This document shows positions 52,942 through 63,200 of a stretch of 64,000 bases of DNA, piece after piece; within the stretch, counting starts at the first letter, position 1; the number at the start of each line of letters is the position of its first letter. The DNA is from Psychrobacter sp. APC 3426 (GTDB lineage Bacteria > Pseudomonadota > Gammaproteobacteria > Pseudomonadales > Moraxellaceae). The DNA lies in the NCBI RefSeq assembly GCF_030408035.1, contig NZ_JASDCF010000001.1, positions 434,001 to 498,000 of the forward strand. Direction: 5' to 3'. The position numbers and the translations under genes are program-made. Under the pieces are notes generated by a model that was not told the DNA's origin, did no database searches, and saw only the letters and a list, made by a program, of their open reading frames with translations.

Positions 52942-53904
52942 ATGCGACTGACCTCTACTATTAAAAAAATACACGAACGTACTCCTAAGTTGGGAAAGGC
53001 GGTCTCGCTAGCGACTGCAACTGGCGTCATCGCAGCCAATAGTTTCGGTGGTAGTATTCCTTTGTGGCTGATGGGCGTGGGAAAAATCGTGACAGGTGCT
53101 CCTATCGCAGATAAAACCGTTATTAAGATTGCCAATCATTGGATCAGTAGTAACAATGCCTTAATAGACAATATGCTCCCGCGTAAAGACTGGCGCATCA
53201 GCTTGCCAGAGGACGTTCATAGTAACGGCAAATACCTTTTGGTCAGCAACCATCAGTCTTGGGTCGATACCAGTATTGTGCAGTACATTAGCGAAAATCG
53301 GCTGCCCCTCACGCGATTTTTCACCAAGTTTGAATTAATCTATATTCCTATTGTTGGTCAAGCTTTTTATTTCCTAGACTTCCCAATGATGCGTCGACAT
53401 TCAAAAGAAGCCGTGGCAAAAAACCCTGCATTAAAGGGTAAAGACATCGAAGAAGCCAAACGTGCCTGTGCTCTTTTAAAAGACAAGCCTTTTACCTTGT
53501 TAAATTACCTCGAAGGCACACGCTTCACTAAGGGCAAACATGCTCAGCAAAAGTCACCTTATACGCATTTGCTCAAGCCAAGAGCTGGTGGTTTATCGCT
53601 AGCGATTAATGCTCTCGGTGCAGAGATGGATGGTATATTGGATATGACCATCGTCTATCCTGATGGTGTGCCAAGCTACGGCGACTTATGGAAAGGTAAT
53701 ATCAAGCGCTTAGGCGTTGATGTCAGATATATTGAGATACCTGACTCATTATTTGCCGGCATCCAAAGTGGCGGCTACGAAAATGACGAGGATGTAAAAG
53801 CGCAAATGTTCGACTGGGTCGAAAAAATCTGGCGTGAAAAAGACCAGCGCATCACAGACATGCTGGCTGAGTTTGAGAGCAATCCTAAAAATTATGATGC
53901 TTAG
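52942..53904 (+). CDS. Lysophosphatidic-acid-type acyltransferase (YihG-like)
   Basis: 320 aa. The PlsC-fold motifs are NHQSWVDTSIVQY (motif I, the catalytic His-x4-Asp), EGTRFTKGKH (motif III) and the proline-containing MTIVYPDGVP. Length and the LPLTRFFTKFELIYIPIVGQ stretch resemble E. coli YihG and PlsC-paralogues that move acyl groups to lysophospholipids. A hydrophobic N-terminal region (ATGVIAANSFGGSIPLWLMGV) should seat it in the membrane. The ATG at 52942 has AAGGATTG just before it; a TTG at 52936 is unlikely. It is monocistronic. Confidence 0.88.
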   Translation: MRLTSTIKKIHERTPKLGKAVSLATATGVIAANSFGGSIPLWLMGVGKIVTGAPIADKTVIKIANHWISSNNALIDNMLPRKDWRISLPEDVHSNGKYLLVSNHQSWVDTSIVQYISENRLPLTRFFTKFELIYIPIVGQAFYFLDFPMMRRHSKEAVAKNPALKGKDIEEAKRACALLKDKPFTLLNYLEGTRFTKGKHAQQKSPYTHLLKPRAGGLSLAINALGAEMDGILDMTIVYPDGVPSYGDLWKGNIKRLGVDVRYIEIPDSLFAGIQSGGYENDEDVKAQMFDWVEKIWREKDQRITDMLAEFESNPKNYDA

Positions 53905-54158
53905 TGTCAGAGATTAATTGAATAGAGGCGAGAATCAACTTAACCGAGTTATATACACATAGGATATTGCAAGTGAGAGACTGACACGATTTGATGATGA
54001 GTTAAACCGGTAATGAAAAATGGGTTGTTTTTTAACCCTATTCATTGATAATGTGAACAGTCAGTTATGCATGGTTTTTGGTGGGTATTTAGTCAAATCG
54101 CCTACTATGCGGTTAACTGCTTAATTCTTCACGCCATTATTATCTATAAGGTCTGACT

Positions 54159-55253
54159 GTGTCCGCCTCTCCCACTACTCGTCCGTATGCAGACTCTACG
54201 CCCGTGCCAAATCAGTCTTCTGATCTAGCAGATGGTCAACTGCCACCACCCAATCGTCCGACCCCAAACCGCTTAAAACTCACTTACGATATCGTGATGA
54301 TTATCGTCATCAGTATCGATCTGTTATTTATCAGTATCGATGCTATTTTGATGAGCAATTTTAGCAGTCATGTCGCAGAATGGCTAAGCATCAGCGAGGC
54401 ACTCAACTGGTATCAGAATGCTTTACATGACCCTCTACGTACTGCTGGTGGATTTTTTACCATATTTTTAATACTGGAGTTGTTGGTACGCTGGGCCATT
54501 GCCATTAAAGAACAAGTTTACTATCGATGGTTCTTTTTTCCTTTTGTGCATTGGTATGAGGTGTTAGGCTGTTTTCCGCAGCTACGCGCATTACGGTTAT
54601 TTCGAGCAGTGATTATTGGGCGCAGGTTATATCAACTTGGTTATCAGGTGCTCCCACAACCGTGGATTAATAGGATTAAGTTTTACATAAATCTGCTGCT
54701 AGAAGAGTTGTCCGACCGAGTCATACTGACGACTATACAGAATTTCCGTCAGCAGCTGACCAACCCTGAAACGCATAAATCTTTTATCGAATCAACGATA
54801 GCTCGAAATCGTCATGAGATTGAGGCAGCAGTGCTTTCTGTCCTACGCTCAGAGCTGGCACCAAAGCTGCAGGCGTTGACGGCATCATCAGGTGGTGGCA
54901 GCATATTGGCGACTGAGATGGGGAACGCTATCGAAGAAGGCTTGGCCAATACCCATGAGTTACGCCGCTACTTACGTATGATACCCATCGCTGGCAGCTT
55001 GATTGAATCGCAACTGCAACATGTGGGGCATAATATAGGTGAAAACGTCGTTTACGCACTGAACAAACGACTGCTTGACCCCGAGCGCTTGGATGTCTTG
55101 ATGGTGGCTATTGCCAGTGGTATTGCACAAATAGATACCGATAATACCGCGCTGGATACGTTGATTTCTAGTATCATTGATGACAGTTTGACTGAGTTTG
55201 AAGCACAGGTAAAAGTACAACAGTGGAAGCATCAAGACATGCTTAACCTATGA
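54159..55253 (+). CDS. Membrane protein with voltage-sensor-like N-terminus and no visible pore
   Basis: 364 aa from a GTG start (AAGG just upstream). A proline-rich tail of about 40 residues is followed by three hydrophobic segments (YDIVMIIVISIDLLFISIDA, GGFFTIFLILELLVRWAIAI, WFFFPFVHWYEVLGCF) and then an arginine-periodic helix LRALRLFRAVIIGRRL. Together these resemble the S1-S4 voltage sensor of cation channels, with an ExxxR-like S2 (ELLVRW). A roughly 200-residue helical domain follows (repeat-like amphipathic helices, no selectivity filter such as TVGYG). It might be a stand-alone sensor or a structural protein. I do not recognise a family. Confidence 0.6.
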   Translation: MSASPTTRPYADSTPVPNQSSDLADGQLPPPNRPTPNRLKLTYDIVMIIVISIDLLFISIDAILMSNFSSHVAEWLSISEALNWYQNALHDPLRTAGGFFTIFLILELLVRWAIAIKEQVYYRWFFFPFVHWYEVLGCFPQLRALRLFRAVIIGRRLYQLGYQVLPQPWINRIKFYINLLLEELSDRVILTTIQNFRQQLTNPETHKSFIESTIARNRHEIEAAVLSVLRSELAPKLQALTASSGGGSILATEMGNAIEEGLANTHELRRYLRMIPIAGSLIESQLQHVGHNIGENVVYALNKRLLDPERLDVLMVAIASGIAQIDTDNTALDTLISSIIDDSLTEFEAQVKVQQWKHQDMLNL

Positions 55254-55401
55254 GCCATATTTTTAAGCTACTAGCCTAGGGTGTGTCAATCACTTATGGC
55301 TTAATAGTTATTTGCAATCACTGTTTGGCAATGGCTCGGTAATAAAAACAGCACCGTGAAGACATCGATACGTTTATCTCTTGAGGATTTAGGATTTATA
55401 T

Positions 55402-56250
55402 ATGACAGTTTCAGATAATGACAATCAGGCCTCGAGCGCCACGCCAGCATTAGCATTTTTCGGTAAAATGCTGACCTTTTCACGTTTGCAGTTCAGTACG
55501 GACGATTTAGTGGCTATCGAAGCCCAGCTTGCGCAAACGCTTAGCAACAAATCGAGCAATATCCCTGTCCTTATCGATAGTGAAGTAGAGCAAGACCTAT
55601 CAGCGCTAGTAGAGCTATTATGGTCATGGGGCTTACAGCCTATCGGTGTAGTGACAGGTACGTTGGATGCACAAGCGCGCGAGTTACGTTTGGCTATATT
55701 CCCTGCTGATGGCAAACGTATCGAGCGTATTTTACCGACCAAGAAGGTCACGACTCAAATTCGTAAGCTCTCAGACGACGAAAGTGCTGATTCAGCAGCT
55801 TCAGATAGTAAAACAGATAACAGTGGAGACAACGCTCCCGTAACCAGCGAACCCAACACTGAAACCACGATAGCGGATGTTACCGCTGAGACATTGGTCA
55901 GCGCTGAGCATATCACCAGCCTCATTTATGACCAAATGCTACGTTCTGGTCAAAGCCTCAACCATGTCGGTGGTGATTTGATTTTGACCAATAGTGTCAA
56001 TAGTGGTGCCGAAGCCATCACTGATAATAGTTTACACGTGTATGGCCGTGCGCAAGGACGTTTGGTAGCAGGTGCGACTGGCGACAAAGATGCTCGTATT
56101 TTCTGTCAAGTTTTCAATCCTTCATTGGTATCGGTTGCTGGTACGTACTGCCTACGTGATAACTTACCTGAGCATGTGATTGATCGGTCTGTCCAAGTGC
56201 GGTTTGTAGAAGGGGAAGGCTTAGTATTTACCGTGATGGATGATGCTTAA
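55402..56250 (+). CDS. minC: Septum-site inhibitor MinC
   Basis: 282 aa. The N-terminal domain (ALAFFGKMLTFSRLQFS, residues about 17-105) blocks FtsZ assembly. The C-terminal MinC domain (SLNHVGGDLILTNSVNSGAEA) is the beta-helix that binds MinD and the septum. A linker of about 45 residues rich in Ser, Asp and Thr joins them and is longer than in E. coli. AGGATTT precedes the ATG. The minD gene begins 450 bp downstream, a large gap for this operon, and a possible promoter lies in the gap. Confidence 0.92.
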   Translation: MTVSDNDNQASSATPALAFFGKMLTFSRLQFSTDDLVAIEAQLAQTLSNKSSNIPVLIDSEVEQDLSALVELLWSWGLQPIGVVTGTLDAQARELRLAIFPADGKRIERILPTKKVTTQIRKLSDDESADSAASDSKTDNSGDNAPVTSEPNTETTIADVTAETLVSAEHITSLIYDQMLRSGQSLNHVGGDLILTNSVNSGAEAITDNSLHVYGRAQGRLVAGATGDKDARIFCQVFNPSLVSVAGTYCLRDNLPEHVIDRSVQVRFVEGEGLVFTVMDDA

Positions 56251-56700
56251 GCGACTGGCTGAATCAGTCTATAATTGATATTTTCTTATACGACCGCTTC
56301 CAATTAGCTGTCCTTAATTGAGAGAATAAAACTGTTTAGAAATGATTTATAAGAGAGTGTCACTCAGTCAGAATATAGCTGGATTGTTTTATTAATATTG
56401 CTGTAAGTTTATTTAACAAAACTGTCCTATGATGTATTGCTGGCTCTGCCACTATTTACCCTATTCATCAGCGCATACTGAGTTATTCTTAAGCATCAAT
56501 ATTCACGAGCAATCGTTAGATAGCGTAGCCTTACAGCATAAACATAAGTAGATTTTTTACTTTAGTATAGACTTGCTATAAATCTTCGTTTATTTATGCT
56601 AGGCTACCTTCGCAGGTAGTGCATATATTTTATATGATTAATATAAATGTGCGCTATTTTATATAATAGATATCCCATTGATTCATAGGAGTGTGCCATT
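56251..56700. other. Intergenic region minC / minD
   Basis: 450 bp. It holds a candidate minDE promoter (56573-56600) and a leader hairpin at 56604-56619 with a 6-bp perfect stem (CTACCT/AGGTAG). No coding frame was seen. Confidence 0.45.
56573..56600 (+). promoter_or_regulatory. Candidate promoter of minDE
   Basis: TTGCTA (56573-56578) and TATGCT (56595-56600) are separated by 16 bp. A small hairpin starts four bases later. The match is moderate. Confidence 0.4.
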
Positions 56701-57513
56701 GTGGCGAAGATAGTTGTAATCACTTCAGGTAAAGGCGGTGTGGGAAAAACCACGACAAGTGCCTCTTTTGCCGCCGGTTTAGCATTGCGTGGCTATAAGA
56801 CGGTCGTTATCGATTTTGATGTGGGTCTACGTAATCTAGACTTGATCATGGGTTGTGAAAACCGAATTGTTTACGACTTTGTTGATGTTATTAACGGCAA
56901 TGCGCGCTTGTCTCAAGCATTGGTTAAAGACAAGCAGCTTGAAAACTTGTATATCCTACCCGCCAGTCAGACACGTGATAAAGACGCTCTGACAGACGAA
57001 GGTGTCGCAGAAGTTATGGATGAGCTGTCTAAACAGTTCGACTATATTATCTGTGATTCTCCTGCTGGCATCGAACGCGGTGCACAATTAGCGATGTATC
57101 ATGCTGATGAAGCAATCATCGTCACCAACCCTGAGATTTCATCAGTACGTGACTCAGATCGCATTATCGGTATTTTGCAAAGCCAGACCAAGAAGGTCGA
57201 AGAAAACCAAGGTTCTGTACGTGAGCATTTGGTCATCACTCGTTATAACGCCGAGCGTGCAGCGGCGAACGAAATGATGGATATTGACACCATTTCTAAC
57301 GACATCCTAAAAGTGCCATTATTAGGCGTTGTGCCTGAAAGCCATTCAGTGCTCGAAGCGTCTAACCATGGTGAGCCAGTGATTCACTATGGCGACTCTG
57401 TTGCTGGTCAATGTTATGATGACATCGTTGCCCGTTTCTTAGGTGAAGAGCGTCCGTTGCGTCATATCGATGTGAAGAAAAAGAGTCTACTACAGCGCTG
57501 GTTTGGGGGTTAA
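56701..57513 (+). CDS. minD: Septum-site determining ATPase MinD
   Basis: 270 aa, a deviant-Walker-A ATPase ([17 protein letters not shown] at residues 11-27). It has the switch regions [17 protein letters not shown] and [20 protein letters not shown], and a C-terminal amphipathic helix ([11 protein letters not shown]) that targets the membrane. The GTG at 56701 follows AGGAG by nine bases. It oscillates with MinE and recruits MinC. It is two bases from minE, so the two are coupled. Confidence 0.96.
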   Translation: MAKIVVITSGKGGVGKTTTSASFAAGLALRGYKTVVIDFDVGLRNLDLIMGCENRIVYDFVDVINGNARLSQALVKDKQLENLYILPASQTRDKDALTDEGVAEVMDELSKQFDYIICDSPAGIERGAQLAMYHADEAIIVTNPEISSVRDSDRIIGILQSQTKKVEENQGSVREHLVITRYNAERAAANEMMDIDTISNDILKVPLLGVVPESHSVLEASNHGEPVIHYGDSVAGQCYDDIVARFLGEERPLRHIDVKKKSLLQRWFGG

Positions 57514-57515
57514 TA

Positions 57516-57806
57516 ATGAGTAAGAAAAAAGGATTTTGGAGTAGCCTATTTGGTACTGACGACAGTAGTAGTGCGGGCAGCGCTAACTTAGCCACTGAAC
57601 GTCTTAAGGTGATTGTTGCGAGCGAAAATCGCTTAAACAATCGCCTAACAGTTGATCGCATCGAAAAAATGAAACGCGAAATATTAGAAGTGGTCAATAA
57701 ATATGTCAATGGTGTGCAGATTGATGATGTTAATATCAATCACCGCTCTGAAGACAGCTTAGATGTGTTAGAAATGAATATCAATTTACCTGAGCATAAA
57801 AAGTAA
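57516..57806 (+). CDS. minE: Cell division topological specificity factor MinE
   Basis: 96 aa. It begins [13 protein letters not shown], the membrane-targeting helix, then [13 protein letters not shown] (MinD binding) and a dimer-forming C-terminal part with [11 protein letters not shown]. It stimulates MinD ATPase activity and sets the oscillation. GGGGGT lies just before its ATG, from the minD end. A strong terminator follows. Together with minD it is one transcription unit. Confidence 0.95.
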   Translation: MSKKKGFWSSLFGTDDSSSAGSANLATERLKVIVASENRLNNRLTVDRIEKMKREILEVVNKYVNGVQIDDVNINHRSEDSLDVLEMNINLPEHKK

Positions 57807-57849
57807 ACTGGTAAGCTATTCTGCAAAATAGCAGTTTATGACTCATACG

Positions 57850-57885
57850 AAAAAGCCCTAAGCATCTACTTAGGGCTTTTCTTTG
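57850..57885 (+). terminator. minDE terminator
   Basis: A 12-bp perfect stem AAAAGCCCTAAG (57851-57862) with CTTAGGGCTTTT (57869-57880) and a following T run. Confidence 0.85.
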
Positions 57886-58059
57886 TGCTTATTATGGCAA
57901 AGAAGAAGGCATTTTTAAACGCAGCGGTCTTTTTCACAGTAGATTTTCAAGTAGCTATAGTCAAGATATCCTAAATAAGCTACGGTACTGCTGATATCAA
58001 TATTACTTTTCACTGACTATATTAAGCTGATTTTTTAACACCTATTACTCCTAAGCCAA

Positions 58060-58587
58060 CTACTTAATACGTGCCATTACATTGTCTTTTTTGACAAATT
58101 GGTGATACAGAGCAGCACCAACATGTAATACCGTAAAAGCAATAATCATTGGCCAAATAATATCAGTATGTACATCGTTATAAAAACGTGCCAACCCTCT
58201 GTCTGGCGTGACAAAAACAGGAATCTGAAAAAGACCAAAAATATCAATCGGTCGACCGCCATATACTGACATTAATACCCCAGCCAGTGGCATCGCAATC
58301 AAGATAGCATAGAGAGCAAAATGCGACAATTGAGAGATGATTAACTGCCATTTTGGCATTGCTAACGGTGCCGGTGCTTTGGTAAATATGCGGTTTATCA
58401 CCCGCGCTATCATCCAAAATAACAAGCTGACGCCAAACGCTTTATGCAGTCCGATATATAGATTGCTATCGAGATTATCGTATAACAGTATCATTATCCA
58501 AGTGACTAATAATAAAACCGCACTAACCCAATGAAACAAGCGGCTAGTGACTGACCACTTTGACAAGTTTGAATTCGTATTGTTCAT
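58060..58587 (-). CDS. Cytochrome b561 family protein
   Basis: 175 aa, an inner-membrane cytochrome with four hydrophobic helices. The histidine haem ligands are in SRLFHWVSAVLLLVTW, GLHKAFGVSLLFW and the C-terminal VLHVGAALYHQFVKKD. The family transfers electrons from the quinone pool or superoxide; bacterial CybB is a superoxide oxidase. No fused partner is present. It is separated from the chpC-like gene by about 120 bases on the same strand, so it could be part of the same transcript, but no functional relation is evident. Confidence 0.88.
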   Translation of the reverse strand: MNNTNSNLSKWSVTSRLFHWVSAVLLLVTWIMILLYDNLDSNLYIGLHKAFGVSLLFWMIARVINRIFTKAPAPLAMPKWQLIISQLSHFALYAILIAMPLAGVLMSVYGGRPIDIFGLFQIPVFVTPDRGLARFYNDVHTDIIWPMIIAFTVLHVGAALYHQFVKKDNVMARIK

Positions 58588-58708
58588 GAGCTGCCCTATT
58601 ACCCTTATCGCTATTTATAACCAACCAATATACGGATAAGACAGACGCTTATCTAGTAGCAAAAGGAGCTGTTAGGCAATATGTTAACGCCCTACTTTTT
58701 ACTAGAAG

Positions 58709-59221
58709 CTAGCTGTCTAAGTCAACCAATTGATGCGCAATTTTTTCCAAATCAGGCACCAAATAGACGGTATCATCGATCATAACCGTTTGAAAAAGGT
58801 AGGATAGCACAACATTTTCTGTAAAGCCTGCTTCATTAGCAAGTTCACTATCAGTATCTAATCCTGCTAAGTGCGCAGGAAGGTCAACGTCTTTGACATC
58901 AGAGATACGTGCCTGTAGCTGCTGCAGCTCGCCGGCAGTCTGCAACGCCACACGATGCTCTGAGGTGTTGCCTTCTAACACAATCATCTTATCAGGCGTT
59001 TGCTCCTGTGATAGCAAATGAAATACAGGAACATCCTGCTGCTGCCAGGCGTACGTTGAAACATTCACACTGTCTCTATATTCATCCACGCTCAAAACCA
59101 AGCTGCTCGGAATAATCCAATCAGGCTGGTTAGAGGCTGGAACGATGGTTACCTCAAGCATACCGTTGTTTGTGGTCAGTAAGCTTACTGCCTCAAACGA
59201 ATGTTTTAAAATCTGTTTCAT
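58709..59221 (-). CDS. ChpC-like CheW-domain protein of the pilus chemosensory operon
   Basis: 170 aa. It lies directly after the chpB gene (17 bases), where CheW-like ChpC or PilI-type proteins reside. The C-terminal VVLSYLFQTVMIDDTVYLVPDLEKI resembles the end of a CheW domain. The early SLLTTNNGMLEVTIVP and the LPAHLAGLD segment are weaker fits. It probably couples the ChpA kinase to its receptor or adaptor. Identification rests largely on position, so treat the name as provisional. Confidence 0.55.
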   Translation of the reverse strand: MKQILKHSFEAVSLLTTNNGMLEVTIVPASNQPDWIIPSSLVLSVDEYRDSVNVSTYAWQQQDVPVFHLLSQEQTPDKMIVLEGNTSEHRVALQTAGELQQLQARISDVKDVDLPAHLAGLDTDSELANEAGFTENVVLSYLFQTVMIDDTVYLVPDLEKIAHQLVDLDS

Positions 59222-59238
59222 ACATTGCTCGCAATAAG

Positions 59239-60243
59239 TTAACGCGAAGAGGCAGTCGCTGCCCTTTCACCAATATAATCGGTAAGTTTTTGTGCTAATT
59301 CTGCAGGGCTACCCACAAATCCACAATACCCTGAATCCACAATTGCCTGCGGCTGACTCGGACAAGCGCTTAGACTCGGGTCTTGTGCCCACAGTTGGCT
59401 GTCATTATCCTGGATAAGATGTAAATATTGAGAGCCATCATTGCCCATGCCTGAAAATATAATATTTATCAGCTCACTACCATAAACGTCACTCGTATTT
59501 TTTAGAATCTCGCCAATAGCAGGCTTGTATTCTCCGCTCCATGGCTGATCTAACAATATTACTCGGCCAGTCGAATCACAGACAATCTGCTTGTCAATCG
59601 GTGCTATCAGACACTGACCTGCTCGCAGGCGCTGCGATGATGTAATCACCTGACAACGCCATTCATTATGGCGATTCAAAATACGAGGCAACGTTCCAAT
59701 CATGGTCTGGTTAAAATGATGGGCCAATAAAATACAAATCGGTAGCGTGGGCGATAAGTTATCCAAGAACTCTTTTACCGCACTAGGTCCGCCCATAGAC
59801 GCACCCAAAAACACTACATAGCGCCACTCTGTATCTACTGTATCGCTCTTATAGACTGGCGTATGTACCAAGGTTGGTAAGGCGAGCATTTGTGCAAGCT
59901 TGCGCTTCAACTTGCGCTGCCATTTAGCATAGGGCTGAGCTTCGTTAAGATAAGGTGCTTGGCTAAAACCTACTAAAACCGCAGCAGGTTTGGACGCTGC
60001 TGTGACGGTCGCCATATCATCATCGTAATCACTGTCTATCAGCCAAATATCTATGTCTATATCAGAGAGCTCAGGCTTTTGTTTTAGCTGTGCTCGTGAC
60101 ACACAGTCGATTAGAGTAAAGCCGCAACTGCGTACCGTATCTGAAAACGCCATACGCTGATGATGCTCTTCTGCAACGACCAGCACCTTGATACCTTCTT
60201 TTGCTATCCCTCTCAGTGCCAAAACACGTGCATTATCCTTCAT
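59239..60243 (-). CDS. chpB: ChpB-type CheB methylesterase with a degenerate receiver
   Basis: 334 aa. The C-terminal CheB methylesterase domain is intact: the catalytic Ser in GASMGGPSAVKEFL, the His in LLAHHFNQTM and the Asp in FSGMGNDGSQ. The N-terminal ~100 residues look like a receiver that has lost its acidic pocket (VVAEEHHQ instead of a VDDS-type start) and has DSDYDDD in place of the normal phospho-acceptor context, so phosphorylation control may be lost. It removes methyl groups from the chemoreceptor PilJ. Its ATG lies inside the chpA end, giving an 11-base overlap. Confidence 0.88.
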   Translation of the reverse strand: MKDNARVLALRGIAKEGIKVLVVAEEHHQRMAFSDTVRSCGFTLIDCVSRAQLKQKPELSDIDIDIWLIDSDYDDDMATVTAASKPAAVLVGFSQAPYLNEAQPYAKWQRKLKRKLAQMLALPTLVHTPVYKSDTVDTEWRYVVFLGASMGGPSAVKEFLDNLSPTLPICILLAHHFNQTMIGTLPRILNRHNEWRCQVITSSQRLRAGQCLIAPIDKQIVCDSTGRVILLDQPWSGEYKPAIGEILKNTSDVYGSELINIIFSGMGNDGSQYLHLIQDNDSQLWAQDPSLSACPSQPQAIVDSGYCGFVGSPAELAQKLTDYIGERAATASSR

Positions 60244-63200
60244 GAGTCAGGCTGACCTCTTTACCCAGTAGCTTCTGGATTTTATTAAGCAGCTCTGTTT
60301 CTTGGAATGGCTTACCCATATAGTCATTTACCCCAATCTCTAGTGCACGCTGACGATGCTTTTCACCAGTTCGTGACGTAATCATAATGATTGGAATATG
60401 ATGTAAGCGCTGATTGTTTCTGACTTGAGTCGCGACTTCGAAACCATCCATACGCGGCATCTCGATGTCTAGTAATATCATATCCGGCGTGGTCTCTTGC
60501 AGGATTTCAATCGCATCGATACCATCTTTTGCGACAGCGACATTGAAGCCTTGACGCTCTAAGAAGCGCGACGTTACTTTACGCACGGTTACTGAGTCAT
60601 CGACGACCAGTACCGTCGGCTTAGATTGCATACCACCAGATTTTGATACGTCTTTCACCAGTGGTGCATTACGCATCAATGCAATCAGATCCAAGATAGG
60701 CATGACCGAACCATCACCCATAATGGTCGCTGCTGAAACGCCTGATAGATTAGACAGTTGCTGACCCAAAGGTTTTACCACAACCTCAATACGTGACCCT
60801 GCAATCTGATCGACCTGCAGAGCAATATTCTGTCCGGCACGGTTTTTAATAATAATGAGTGGCAAGCTGGTATTGGTGTTCACCACCAATTCATTCAGCT
60901 TATTGCCCGATAAAATTTCGTTTAAATAGCGTACTCGGTAATCGGTATCTTCAAAGTTTAATGTGGCATCACCAGACTGATAGTAATCATACAGCTTTTC
61001 TGGGTTGATACGAACCACACGCTCAATCTGTACCAATGGAATCGCATAGTAACGATCTGCTGCACGAACCACCAAGGCATCAGATACTGCCACCGTCAAT
61101 GGTAGACGCATGGTAAAGGTTGACCCTTTACCGAGCTCTGAAACGACGGATACCGCGCCACCCAACTGACGAACCTCACTAATCACCACGTCCATGCCAA
61201 CGCCACGGCCGGAGATTTGTGTCACCTGGTTACTGGTACTCAGTCCAGCGTTAAAGATATATTGCATGATATCGAGGTCAGTGAGACTACTGTCATTGGC
61301 GTCGATAAGCCCTTGAGAGATAGCTTTATTACGTACAGCATCGACATCGATACCACGTCCATCATCCGCTAACTCAATAACGATTTCGCTACCTTCACGG
61401 CGAACATCTAATGTGATACGCCCACTACGCTCTTTGCCAGCTTTTAAACGTGTTGAGGTGTTTTCAATACCATGGTCAACCGCATTACGTAGCATGTGCT
61501 CGAGCGGCGAGGTAATACGCTCTAGAATGGTTCTATCCATCTCATCGTCAGCATTGACAATCGTCAAGTCCACCGACTTATTAAGCTCATTCGCTGTCTG
61601 ACGTACGATACGCTCGAGACGTGGCGTCAAGCGGGTAAACGGTACCATCCTTGAGTTCATCAGACCATCTTGCAGCTCGTTCTGTGTACGCGCAAGTTGT
61701 AGCAGCAGGCTCTCGCTATCTCTGGTCTTTTCTAATAAGGTGTGATTAATGTCTACCAAATCCGACGCCGACTCTGATAGGGACTTTGACAGCTGATTTA
61801 AGGAGGAGTATTGATCCATCTCTAATGGGTCAAATCCTTCATGGTTAATCAACTCATCATCGATTTGCGATAGAATTTGTGCTTCAAGCTCAGTTTCCAT
61901 CCGGCGTAGCTGATCGGCTAAACGCTGTACCGTAATACCCATCTCTTCAATACTGTTGGTCAAGCTGCTCATACCCATATCGATACGGGCGCGGTTAATA
62001 GCAGACTCACCAGACAGGTTAATCATATGCTCAATCAAACCACCTGAGATACGAATCATCTCGTTATTACTGGTATTCTCTTCTTCCTCACCACTACTCG
62101 CTAGCATAGGCGGCATTTGACTGATGTCTTTTTCTAGATACTGAGCGTCTTGTGCTTCTTTAGCGATTAATATTGCTTTGCGCTGTGATTGTAGCGTCTC
62201 TTTTGGCACTTGTTTTAGTGCACTTGGGTTTTTAGCAAACTGTTGTAGCGCCTCAATCAACAATGTCGGTGTTGGTGGATTGACATGGTGACTCAACATA
62301 AAGGCTGCATCTGCCAACCAGTCATGACAAGCAACTATCAACTCTAAAACTTTTTTGTTGGCTGGACGACGGTTACTGACAAAGTCTTTATAAGTCGCTT
62401 CCATCTCATAGGCTAGGTCTGCGATACCATCGGCTGCGACCATTCTCGCCCCACCTTTAATAGTATGCAAATCACGCTGAAGTGCTTGTAGCGCTACCTT
62501 GTTGTTTACATCTTTTAAGAATACATGCAGATATCTATTACGGTTAGTAAGTTCTTCAGCCTCCTCTAAAAAGACCTCTAAGATATCAGGATCAGGTAAG
62601 CCGTTGGCCCATGATTGCTGAATCATTCTATCTAGAGTGACAGCATCTGTAGACTCATCAGTGCTTTGAGTGCTTTCAATAGTCGTGTTTTGAGTTTGAG
62701 CTTCAAAATGATTTTTTGGTACAGGTATAATGAGCTCAACCGCTTCTGGTATTACTTTAGATTTTTCAAGCTGCTGCAACTGCTCAATCAGCTCTGTGGC
62801 AAAAAATGATTTTTGATAGCGAACAATGTGTGTGATTTGCAATGACATGGTGTCTTGTACCATTTGCATAATCTTAAGCCACTGTTCTGTTGGCGCTTTT
62901 CTGTTGTCTACAAAGGCTTCATAAACACTTTCAGCTTCATGAGTCAAATCGCCAATACTGCGTATACCTGCCATCCGCGCCCCACCTTTGATGGTGTGCA
63001 GATGACGTTGTAATACTTTTAGTGCATTGATATTGGTGATGTCAGCGCGCCATTTGTTAAAGCTTTCATCAAGCGCAACGTCAAGCTCTTGGGCTTCTTC
63101 CAAGAATATCTCTAACAGCTCTTCATCGGTATCAATAGACTCAAGCTGCAGATCAGGTGCTGCGATAGCAGTGACAGTCCATACTGCTTCATCAGCCGCA

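Noticed and set aside
54022-54038. Hairpin GGGTT...AACCC before the voltage-sensor-like gene
   Set aside because: A 5-bp stem with no T run in the coding direction and no gene to terminate on the other strand.
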